Shown here piece after piece: positions 1 through 5,181 of a stretch of 5,535 nucleotides of DNA. The notes beneath the pieces were generated by a model that was not told where the DNA came from, made no database searches, and saw nothing but the letters and a program-made list of their open reading frames with translations. Each line of letters starts with the position of its first letter. The stretch's first letter is position 1. A program made the translations under genes and the position numbers. The stretch is taken from positions 1-5,535 of the forward strand of contig JAYWEL010000056.1 in the NCBI GenBank assembly GCA_043779285.1. The letters run 5' to 3'. Source of the DNA: MGR-bin208 sp043779285 (lineage in GTDB: Bacteria; Bacteroidota; Bacteroidia; Chitinophagales; Chitinophagaceae).

Positions 1-146
1 CTGAGAATAGTATGGATGCAGTAAATGCTGCGGCTAAAAGTATGCAAAGCGATGCACCTGCCTGTAATACCTGTGGACATATTACTATAAGAAGTGGCAC
101 TTGTTATAAGTGCCTGAACTGTGGTAATAGTATGGGTTGCAGCTAA
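1..146 (+). CDS. nrdJ: Vitamin B12-dependent (class II) ribonucleotide reductase, C-terminal end only
   Basis: The last 47 codons and TAA stop of a gene that begins outside the window (codon frame starts at base 3). The visible tail runs ENSMDAVNAAAKSMQSDAPA and then a cysteine-rich end with CNTCG, CYKCLNCG and a terminal GCS. This matches the zinc-ribbon-like C-terminus of adenosylcobalamin-dependent ribonucleotide reductases, which reduce ribonucleotides to deoxyribonucleotides in the cytoplasm; in that family C-terminal cysteines re-reduce the active site. The catalytic barrel is not visible, so the assignment rests on the tail alone. The gene is followed by a strong intrinsic terminator and is convergent with the small gene at 213-365. 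An unrelated zinc-ribbon protein is the main alternative, but the tail is quite characteristic. Confidence 0.85.
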   Translation, partial: ENSMDAVNAAAKSMQSDAPACNTCGHITIRSGTCYKCLNCGNSMGCS

Positions 147-183
147 ATAATGAAGATTTTTTTTAGGTTAAGATACCATAAGC

Positions 184-212
184 AACGCCCCATTTTTATG
201 GGGCGTTTTCTT
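184..212 (+). terminator. Intrinsic terminator of the ribonucleotide reductase gene
   Basis: Perfect 10-bp stem AACGCCCCAT (184-193) with ATGGGGCGTT (198-207) around a TTTT loop, followed by a T-rich run (TTCTTTT) on the plus strand. It starts 37 bases after the reductase stop. In the minus direction the same stem lies just past the stop of the 50-residue gene but is not followed by a T-tract, so it should act mainly on plus-strand transcripts. Confidence 0.85.
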
Positions 213-365
213 TTACTCATTCTTTCCTCCCAGCATACTTCCTATTGCACCTTCCAGCATCGGAAATTTTTCAATAATAAAATTTTTGATGGTATCCAGA
301 CTTTTAATGGCCTGTTCATCGGTTAAACCGGCTTCCAGTTTCAAACGGTCTATCAGTTCCTGCAT
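213..365 (-). CDS. Small protein of unknown function, 50 residues
   Basis: ATG at 365-363, TAA at 215-213. The product begins MQELIDRLKLEAGLTDEQAI and ends in MLEGAIGSMLGGKNE. Residues 1-33 look like two amphipathic helices separated by a GLTDEQ turn; the end is glycine-rich (GAIGSMLGG). There is no signal peptide, transmembrane segment or cysteine, so it is probably cytoplasmic. The pattern (helix, GLT-x-EQA, helix, KFPML, glycine-rich end) resembles small uncharacterised proteins of Bacteroidota and, loosely, the DUF2780/DUF2267-like helical families; that is memory-based and not a firm assignment. Codon choice looks coding and the reading is uninterrupted. The start lies 90 bases after the clpX stop, beyond the clpX terminator, so it needs its own promoter or read-through. 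A weak -7-like TTTATTTG lies at 412-405, without a clear -33. No function is assigned. Confidence 0.7.
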   Translation of the reverse strand: MQELIDRLKLEAGLTDEQAIKSLDTIKNFIIEKFPMLEGAIGSMLGGKNE

Positions 366-407
366 AATTGAATTTTTAAATGATCATTTTTATTGAAGTT
401 AATGCAA

Positions 408-435
408 ATAAAAAACGTCCAAAAAATCGGACGTT
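408..435 (-). terminator. Intrinsic terminator of clpX
   Basis: Read on the minus strand: AACGTCC (435-429), an 8-base loop, GGACGTT (420-414), then a T-rich run TTTTATTTG. The stem is 7 bp and begins 20 bases after the clpX stop codon, a normal place for a rho-independent terminator. It separates clpX from the small gene at 213-365. Confidence 0.75.
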
Positions 436-455
436 AATAATTATTTTTTGAAAAT

Positions 456-1697
456 TTAAGCAACTTTTAAAAAGTTCAGTTTATTCTTGTTGAATTTGTT
501 TTCAGCGTATTCGATATCCAGTACAAATGTTTTAATATTCGAAGAAGGTAATTCAAACATCGCATCGGTCAGTAAACTTTCAAAGATGCTTCTTAATCCA
601 CGGGCACCCAGTTTAAATTCAAGTGCTTTTTTTACCATGAAATCAAGTACATCATCTTCTACAATTAATTCGATTCCTTCCAGATCAAATAATTTTTTAT
701 ATTGTTTAACCAATGCGTTTTTCGGCGTTATCAAAATCTCTCTCAATACCGGTGCATCCAATGGGTTCAAATGAGTTACAACAGGTATACGTCCCAATAA
801 TTCAGGAATTAATCCAAATGCTTTAAGGTCGGTAGCATTGATAAATTGCAAGAGGTTTTTTTTCATATTTTCCTGCATGGCCTTGTCTACATTAAAACCA
901 ATGGTATTGGTTTGCAATCGGCGGGAAATAATTTTATCAACGCCGTCAAATGCACCACCACAAATAAATAAGATATGTTGTGTATTTAATTTAATCAATT
1001 TCTGTTCGGGATGTTTACGGCCCCCCTGTGGTGGAACCAATACATCAGTTCCTTCCAAAAGTTTCAACAACCCTTGTTGTACACCTTCACCACTAACGTC
1101 GCGGGTGATAGATGGGTTATCACTTTTCCGGGCAATTTTATCAATTTCATCAATGTAAACAATTCCACGTTCCGCAGCAGCAACATCATAATTGCAAACC
1201 TGCAATAATCGGGAAAGTATACTTTCCACATCTTCTCCCACATAACCTGCTTCTGTAAAAACAGTTGCATCTACAATGGCGAATGGAACATTCAACATTC
1301 GGGCAATCGTTTTGGCAATAAGGGTTTTACCGGTTCCGGTTTCCCCAACCATAACAATATTACTTTTTTCAATTTCTACTTCGTTCGAACTATTGTCAGA
1401 ATGTTTTAAACCAATTCGTTTAAAGTGATTATACACAGCTACTGAAATTACTTTCTTCGCTTCATCCTGTCCAATGATATATTCATCCAGGAATTTTTTC
1501 ATTTCCATTGGTTTCTTAACCGTGAGTTTGAAATTAGTAGTAGAAGTTTCATCTTTTATCACCAGTTCTTGCTCAATAATCTCTTTGGCGTGTTCAACAC
1601 AGCTTTCGCAAATATGTCCGTCTTGCCCGGCAATCAAAATCTTGACTTCGTCGCGGTTTCTGCCACAAAATGCACAGTGTAAAGTATTTTTTCCCAT
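456..1697 (-). CDS. clpX: ATP-dependent Clp protease ATP-binding subunit ClpX
   Basis: 413 residues, close to the usual family length (E. coli 424). ClpX is a hexameric cytoplasmic AAA+ unfoldase that recognises substrates, unfolds them with ATP and threads them into ClpP. Visible parts: N-terminal zinc-binding domain with C8, C11, C30, C33; Walker A GETGTGKT at 118-125 (Glu where E. coli has Pro, which I believe is normal for this phylum); pore-1 loop GYVGED at 151-156; Walker B IVYIDEID at 179-186; pore-2 region SITRDVSGEGVQQ around 196-208; RKH loop at 227-229; the IGF tripeptide that docks into ClpP at 266-268; arginine finger in LLGRIP (R303); sensor-2 GARGLRS at 364-370 (R366). All key motifs are intact. 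The ATG is preceded by an A-rich stretch and puts the zinc finger at the usual position. It lies downstream of two clpP genes but behind a hairpin (1750-1777), so it probably has its own promoter. Confidence 0.98.
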   Translation of the reverse strand: MGKNTLHCAFCGRNRDEVKILIAGQDGHICESCVEHAKEIIEQELVIKDETSTTNFKLTVKKPMEMKKFLDEYIIGQDEAKKVISVAVYNHFKRIGLKHSDNSSNEVEIEKSNIVMVGETGTGKTLIAKTIARMLNVPFAIVDATVFTEAGYVGEDVESILSRLLQVCNYDVAAAERGIVYIDEIDKIARKSDNPSITRDVSGEGVQQGLLKLLEGTDVLVPPQGGRKHPEQKLIKLNTQHILFICGGAFDGVDKIISRRLQTNTIGFNVDKAMQENMKKNLLQFINATDLKAFGLIPELLGRIPVVTHLNPLDAPVLREILITPKNALVKQYKKLFDLEGIELIVEDDVLDFMVKKALEFKLGARGLRSIFESLLTDAMFELPSSNIKTFVLDIEYAENKFNKNKLNFLKVA

Positions 1698-1741
1698 TCT
1701 TTTTTATTTCTGAATAAACATTCTTCAACTACTTAGACAAG

Positions 1742-1749
1742 CAAAATTA
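1742..1749 (-). promoter_or_regulatory. Possible clpX promoter -7 element
   Basis: The minus strand reads TAATTTTG, an exact match to the Bacteroidota -7 consensus TAnnTTTG, 45 bases upstream of the clpX ATG and next to the hairpin that follows clpP. No TTTG-like -33 element sits 19-21 bases upstream; that position falls in the hairpin arm. An 8-base motif with four fixed AT-rich positions can occur by chance, so this is tentative. Confidence 0.3.
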
Positions 1750-1777
1750 TAAAACCGCTTCTTTTAAAGCGGTTTTA
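1750..1777 (-). terminator. Hairpin terminator after the clpP pair
   Basis: An 11-bp stem (1750-1760 with 1767-1777, core AAAACCGCTT/AAGCGGTTTT) and a 6-base loop. On the minus strand the stem ends in TTTT and continues ATAATTTTG, a modest T-tract. It starts about 40 bases after the stop of the second clpP and 53 bases before the clpX start, so it should end, or at least attenuate, clpP transcripts before clpX. Confidence 0.65.
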
Positions 1778-1815
1778 ATTTATAATAAAAAGATAAAATG
1801 CTTGTTGTGAGGAAC

Positions 1816-2448
1816 TTAGAGTTTATCTAAAATGCCATCTACGATACCATATTGGATGGCTTCCTTTGCATCCATCCAATAATCACGGTCAAAGTCATGC
1901 ATAATCTGATCAAAACTTTTACCACAATTAGCAGCTAGTATAGAAGCACTGATTTCCTTCACTTTTTTGGTTTGTACTGCCTGAATTTCCAAATCGGTAC
2001 TTACTCCCTGAATATAACCTCCCAATGAAGGTTGGTGAATCATTACTTCACCGTGTGGGTAAATGAATCGTCTTCCTTTGGTACCGGCACTTAATAATAT
2101 GCTACCCATGGAAGCTGCAAGTCCCATACAAATGGTACTCACCGGACTGGAAATCATTTTCATTGTATCATGCATCACCATGCCGCTTGTAACCACGCCA
2201 CCCGGACTGTTGATAAAAAATTTAATTTCTTCACCAGGTTTATCTGCATCCAATAAAAGTAATTTAGTAACAATTTCTTTGGCCGATTTATCATCAACTA
2301 CACCCCACAGATAGACACTTCTTTTATCAAAGAAATATTTTTCCAATCGTTTATTCAACATCATCAGTTCATCTCTTTTGTCTTCTCTTTCTTTTTCTTC
2401 CGGCTCTTCCATTCTCCAGTTATTATATATATGTGCATTGCGGTTCAT
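1816..2448 (-). CDS. clpP: Divergent second ClpP protease subunit (ClpP-B)
   Basis: 210 residues; S14-family serine peptidase subunit that forms the proteolytic chamber fed by ClpX. The triad is complete: S113 in GLAASMGS, H138 in MIHQP, D189 in DRDYW. SPGG (81-84) is also kept. It is clearly a paralogue of the upstream clpP rather than a copy. The N-terminus (1-30) is a charged acidic stretch (MEEPEEKEREDKRDE) in place of the usual propeptide/axial-loop sequence. The head begins with RLEKYFFDKRSVYLWG instead of YSRLMMDRIIFLG. The docking-pocket strand reads EIKFFIN. The glycine-rich handle after the catalytic His is two residues longer (HQPSLGGYIQGVSTD). Its ATG is 29 bases after the upstream clpP stop, so the two are very probably co-transcribed. 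M13 is an alternative start. Likely partner: the upstream ClpP in a mixed complex (inference); a separate homomeric protease is also possible. Confidence 0.93.
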   Translation of the reverse strand: MNRNAHIYNNWRMEEPEEKEREDKRDELMMLNKRLEKYFFDKRSVYLWGVVDDKSAKEIVTKLLLLDADKPGEEIKFFINSPGGVVTSGMVMHDTMKMISSPVSTICMGLAASMGSILLSAGTKGRRFIYPHGEVMIHQPSLGGYIQGVSTDLEIQAVQTKKVKEISASILAANCGKSFDQIMHDFDRDYWMDAKEAIQYGIVDGILDKL

Positions 2449-2477
2449 TATACTTGGGTTTGAAATGTGTAAAAAAA

Positions 2478-3170
2478 TTAGTCTTTCTTTTCTTTCCGTG
2501 GGTTGGTTAATAATACTTCATCAACCAGTCCGTATTCTTTGGCTTCAGTGGAAGTCATCCAGAAATCACGATCAAAATCTTTCGCAATTTGTTCAATATC
2601 TTTTCCGGAATGAAGACTGATTACTTCATACAGGTCTTTTTTCAGTTTCTTTATTTCATTTACCGTGATGATGATATCACTGGCCTGTCCACCGATGGCG
2701 CCACTGGGCTGGTGCATCATTACCCTGGAATGTTTAAGAGCAGCTCTTTTGCCTTTGGTGCCAGCCGTTAATAATACCGATGCCATGGAAGCCGCAACAC
2801 CAATACAGATTGTTGCAATGTCGGGAGTAACATATTGCATGGTGTCATATACGCCTAATCCGGAGTATACACTGCCTCCGGGAGAATTGATATACATATT
2901 GATATCCCGGTTACGGTCAGTTGAATCTAAAAAAAGTAACTGGGCAGTTACAATATTAGCTACTTCGTCATTGATGGGATAACCCAGAAAAATGATGCGG
3001 TCCATCATCAAACGGCTGTAAACGTCCATCACAGCTACATTCATAGGGCGTTCCTCAATGATGTTTGGTGTAAGTGCAGTAACCAGGTGTTTGGTATAAC
3101 CGTCCAATGTATTGCTTGAAATGCCTTGATGTTTAACGGCATATTTTTCGAATTCTGAATTATAACTCAT
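2478..3170 (-). CDS. clpP: ATP-dependent Clp protease proteolytic subunit, canonical (ClpP-A)
   Basis: 230 residues from the ATG at 3170-3168. This is the standard ClpP of the pair: a short N-terminal region (MSYNSEFEKYAVKHQGISS), then MDVYSRLMMDRIIFLG, SPGG at 97-100, catalytic S128 in GVAASMAS, H153 in MMHQP and D202 in DRDFW. The His-to-Asp spacing (49) equals that of E. coli ClpP. It assembles into heptameric rings in the cytoplasm and degrades substrates delivered by ClpX. The frame stays open upstream to a TTG at 3245, which would add 25 residues. I reject that start because 3170 gives the family-like N-terminus and a good promoter lies at 3204-3234, inside the would-be extension. The gene follows tig but is separated from it by a strong terminator, and heads a two-gene unit with the divergent clpP. 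The C-terminus is lysine-rich (NPRKEKKD). Confidence 0.96.
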   Translation of the reverse strand: MSYNSEFEKYAVKHQGISSNTLDGYTKHLVTALTPNIIEERPMNVAVMDVYSRLMMDRIIFLGYPINDEVANIVTAQLLFLDSTDRNRDINMYINSPGGSVYSGLGVYDTMQYVTPDIATICIGVAASMASVLLTAGTKGKRAALKHSRVMMHQPSGAIGGQASDIIITVNEIKKLKKDLYEVISLHSGKDIEQIAKDFDRDFWMTSTEAKEYGLVDEVLLTNPRKEKKD

Positions 3171-3193
3171 AGGTTGAAATTTAGTCAGGAAAC

Positions 3194-3207
3194 TTTGATT
3201 AATCAAA
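3194..3207. promoter_or_regulatory. Perfect 14-bp palindrome over the clpP -7 region (candidate operator)
   Basis: TTTGATTAATCAAA is its own reverse complement over all 14 bases. It overlaps the predicted -7 element (3204-3211) and the expected transcript start. Position and symmetry fit a site for a dimeric regulator. The half-sites TTGAT/ATCAA resemble FNR half-sites, but the gap is 2 bases rather than 4, so I do not assign a regulator. Confidence 0.35.
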
Positions 3208-3234
3208 TATCCGTCCAAAAGACGGTTCAACAAA
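3204..3234 (-). promoter_or_regulatory. Bacteroidota-type promoter of the clpP-clpP unit
   Basis: On the minus strand, TTTG (3234-3231) is followed after exactly 19 bases by GATATTTG (3211-3204). This matches the Bacteroidota pattern TTTG-N19-21-TAnnTTTG with one mismatch. It predicts a transcript start near 3197 and a leader of about 27 bases before the ATG at 3170. A short inverted repeat (CCGTC 3211-3215 / GACGG 3221-3225) lies in the spacer. Confidence 0.5.
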
Positions 3235-3302
3235 ATTGATGACAAGAAAGAATATTAAATAAGACGAATTGACACGAATTTGTTTAAAAGAAGTCTGAAA
3301 CG

Positions 3303-3343
3303 AAAAAAGGTTGATAACGAGTTTACATTGTTATCAACCTTTT
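3303..3343 (-). terminator. Strong intrinsic terminator of tig
   Basis: A perfect 14-bp stem (3305-3318 with 3330-3343, AAAAGGTTGATAAC/GTTATCAACCTTTT), extendable by one A-T and one G-T pair, with a 7-base loop. On the minus strand it ends in a run of six T (3308-3303). It begins 17 bases after the tig stop codon. The plus direction also has a T-rich run (3350-3357), so it may be bidirectional, although no plus-strand gene ends here. Confidence 0.85.
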
Positions 3344-3360
3344 AATATGTTTTTTTTATT

Positions 3361-4734
3361 TTAATGATGGTGTTGGTGCTCCTCAATGATTTTGGTAAAA
3401 TCTTCTGTGCTGATTTCTTTTTCAGTAGGAACAACCTGTGTTTCGGCCCATTCGAAAATCTTTTGTGTTTGGATACGGTTATAAGACTCTTCGATGAATT
3501 TTTTGTCTTTCATCATTTTGTCTACATATTCTTTAACCCAATCCTGTTCAACATCCTGCATACCCATACCTAAGTAACCTAAAATTTGTTGTTTGGCAAA
3601 ATTTCGAAGATCATCCGGAAGGACAGCGATATTATTTCCTTTTACAATTTCATCAGTAAGTAAAGTCCATTTCAATTGATTAATAAACACCGGGAATTCA
3701 GTTTCCACTTCTTCATCTGTTTTTATTTTTTCACCTTGCGTTTTTATCCACTTTTTTAAAAAATTTTCGGGAAAATGGATACTTGTCGTGTCAAGCAGAT
3801 GATGATAAACCTGGTCATGAATCTGATTGCGGCTTTGGGCGTCCCAATGACTTGAAATTCTATCTTTCAGGTTTTCTCTGAACTGCTCTTCGGTTTTAAC
3901 CTCTTGTCCGGCAAATAGCTGATTGAAAAACTCTTCGTTCAATTCTTTCTTTTCTAATAAGGCCAATTTTGTAATCGAAATAGTGAAGTATTTCAATTCA
4001 GCAGCCTCATCTTCTTTATTTAAACCAAGGTCGCTTAAAATCCACTCTCTTTCTGTATCAGCAAACCCAGTTTTTAATTGAATAGTAAAACGATGTTCAG
4101 CCGTTTTACCAATTAAATCTTTACTTACGGATTCTGCAAAATATTTTACCAATAAGGAGTTGTCTTTTTTAATGCCGGCTTCAATCTCATTTCCTTCTGC
4201 ATCCGACTCGGTAAAGTCCACATTCATTACTACATTGTCTGCCGAGATGGTATCAACATCCGTTAATGTGCCATGTTGATTTTGAAGACGGTCAACTTCG
4301 GTATTGATCATTTCATCAGTAATAATTACTTTATACTTGGTGATCTTGCTTTTAGCTAAATCTGACATGCTAACCACTGGTTTCATACCAACTTCAAAAG
4401 AAAAATTGTAATCGGAAGGCTCATTCATATTGATCTGATTCAGATCGGCATCCAATGGAAGTGGCTGCGCAAAGATGTCAAGCTTTTCATTTTCTAGGTA
4501 TGTATTTAATTCACGGTCAACTGCACGCAAAACCTCATCCGTAAAAACAGATGCACCATACATTTTTTTCACCATGCCAATCGGAACCATACCCTTACGG
4601 AAACCAGGGATATTTGCTTTTTTACTATATTCTTTTAATGCCTTATCGAAAGCAGGCAAATAATCATTTTTGTCAAGAGAAACAGTGAGTTTTTCGTGTA
4701 ATAAACCCAGATTTTCTTTAGTTACTGTAGCCAT
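3361..4734 (-). CDS. tig: Trigger factor (ribosome-associated chaperone)
   Basis: 457 residues, slightly longer than E. coli trigger factor (432). It binds the ribosome at the tunnel exit and shields nascent chains. Domains: N-terminal ribosome-binding domain 1-120 with the signature GFRKGMVP at 44-51; a middle region at about 165-258 where the FKBP-type prolyl isomerase domain lies in E. coli; and a helical SurA-like C-terminal domain from about 260 (ELNEEFFNQLF at 264-274) to about 435. The middle region keeps an opening VVMNVDFTESDAEGNEIEAG but lacks a recognisable GSG-x-I-P-GFE signature, so isomerase activity is doubtful. The chain ends in EEHQHHH, a natural histidine-rich tail that could bind metal (inference). 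The start ATG puts the GFRKG motif at the usual position. It lies between tRNA-Leu (120 bases upstream) and the clpP pair, the classic tig-clpP-clpX order, and is closed by its own terminator. Confidence 0.96.
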   Translation of the reverse strand: MATVTKENLGLLHEKLTVSLDKNDYLPAFDKALKEYSKKANIPGFRKGMVPIGMVKKMYGASVFTDEVLRAVDRELNTYLENEKLDIFAQPLPLDADLNQINMNEPSDYNFSFEVGMKPVVSMSDLAKSKITKYKVIITDEMINTEVDRLQNQHGTLTDVDTISADNVVMNVDFTESDAEGNEIEAGIKKDNSLLVKYFAESVSKDLIGKTAEHRFTIQLKTGFADTEREWILSDLGLNKEDEAAELKYFTISITKLALLEKKELNEEFFNQLFAGQEVKTEEQFRENLKDRISSHWDAQSRNQIHDQVYHHLLDTTSIHFPENFLKKWIKTQGEKIKTDEEVETEFPVFINQLKWTLLTDEIVKGNNIAVLPDDLRNFAKQQILGYLGMGMQDVEQDWVKEYVDKMMKDKKFIEESYNRIQTQKIFEWAETQVVPTEKEISTEDFTKIIEEHQHHH

Positions 4735-4758
4735 ATGTCTAGTTGATTGATAATTAAT

Positions 4759-4833
4759 TTACAAGTTGAACAGAGGTTGCTGATAATTTAATTCAGGGAG
4801 AGTAAGATTCTTCATATCAGCATTATAGATCAT
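4759..4833 (-). CDS. Possible 24-residue leader peptide upstream of tig
   Basis: A short open frame, ATG at 4833-4831 and TAA at 4761-4759, between the tRNA-Leu gene and tig. It would encode MIYNADMKNLTLPELNYQQP followed by LFNL; an internal Met at position 7 gives an 18-residue version. It lies on the same strand as tig and ends 24 bases before its ATG. It has no Shine-Dalgarno, but neither do the real genes here. A frame this short can easily occur by chance; no family is recognised. Confidence 0.2.
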   Translation of the reverse strand: MIYNADMKNLTLPELNYQQPLFNL

Positions 4834-4854
4834 TCCATTGTAAAACGAAAAAAG

Positions 4855-4936
4855 TGCGGGTGGAGGGACTCGAACCCCCATACCTTACGGCATCAGATCC
4901 TAAGTCTGACGTGTCTACCAATTTCACCACACCCGC
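4855..4936 (-). tRNA. tRNA-Leu(UAG)
   Basis: The minus strand folds as a class II tRNA: acceptor stem GCGGGTG/CACCCGC, D-arm with AAATTGGTAGACAC, anticodon stem TCAGA/TCTGA with loop CTTAGGA (anticodon TAG at 4902-4900, reads CUA and by wobble other CUN leucine codons), a long variable arm TGCCGTAAGGTA typical of leucine tRNAs, and a T-arm with GGTTCGAGTCC. The discriminator base is A (4855). CCA is not encoded: the next bases are CTTTTTTCG, so CCA must be added enzymatically. That T-run could partly terminate transcription. The gene lies 120 bases upstream of tig on the same strand, so some tig transcripts may start at the tRNA promoter. Confidence 0.97.
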
Positions 4937-5181
4937 ATTTCAAATTCCTTCAAAGTGCTTTATCCTTTAGCGATAACGGATTTATTTAGCCACTTTTCGG
5001 GTTGCAAATGTAGGTCTTTTATTATTTTAAAGATTATTTCTAAAAAAATATTGTTTTCTTTTTAAAGAAATTTGATTTTTATGAGCAAAAAAAATAATAT
5101 ATAAAGCAGTTTGACAGGTCACAATTATACCAGCTTTTAAATTAGAGTAAGCATGACTGCTTTTTCTTAATTTCGTATTTC
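4937..5181. other. Intergenic region between the divergent tRNA-Leu and rel/spoT genes
   Basis: 245 bases with no convincing coding frame. It should hold promoters in both directions. The minus-strand -7 motif is at 5005-5012. For the plus-strand gene I see a TTGACA at 5111-5116 and a TAATTTCG at 5168-5175, but no well-spaced pair, so its promoter is unassigned. AT-rich symmetric sequence occurs at 5055-5070 (TTTCTTT-TT-AAAGAAA), and an 8-bp inverted repeat with a 45-base gap spans 5103-5163. Confidence 0.7.
5005..5012 (-). promoter_or_regulatory. Likely -7 element of the tRNA-Leu promoter
   Basis: The minus strand reads TACATTTG followed by CAACCC, an exact match to the Bacteroidota -7 consensus TAnnTTTG, about 69 bases upstream of the mature tRNA 5' end. 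No clear TTTG is present 19-21 bases further upstream (the sequence there is AT-rich), so the call rests on the -7 match and its position. Confidence 0.4.

Noticed and set aside
487..1713. Plus-strand open frames opposite clpX
   Set aside because: They lie antisense to a full, motif-rich clpX and give no recognisable protein; shadows of the real gene.
2063..2982. Plus-strand open frames opposite the two clpP genes
   Set aside because: Antisense to conserved catalytic regions; they mirror codon bias and resemble no family.
3194..3207. FNR/CRP-type binding site
   Set aside because: Half-sites resemble TTGAT/ATCAA, but they are separated by 2 bases rather than 4, so the family label is not supported; kept only as a generic palindrome.
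3171..3245. 25-residue N-terminal extension of the canonical ClpP from a TTG start
   Set aside because: Rare start codon, no family-like sequence, and the segment contains the promoter and palindrome; ATG at 3170 is better.
3361..3382. Histidine-rich end of trigger factor as an engineered tag
   Set aside because: Only HQHHH, directly followed by the natural stop and terminator, with no linker or vector sequence; it looks native.
5055..5070. TTTCTTT/AAAGAAA hairpin as a terminator
   Set aside because: Only A/T-rich pairs but for one G-C, a 2-base loop and no gene ending nearby; likely chance in AT-rich DNA.
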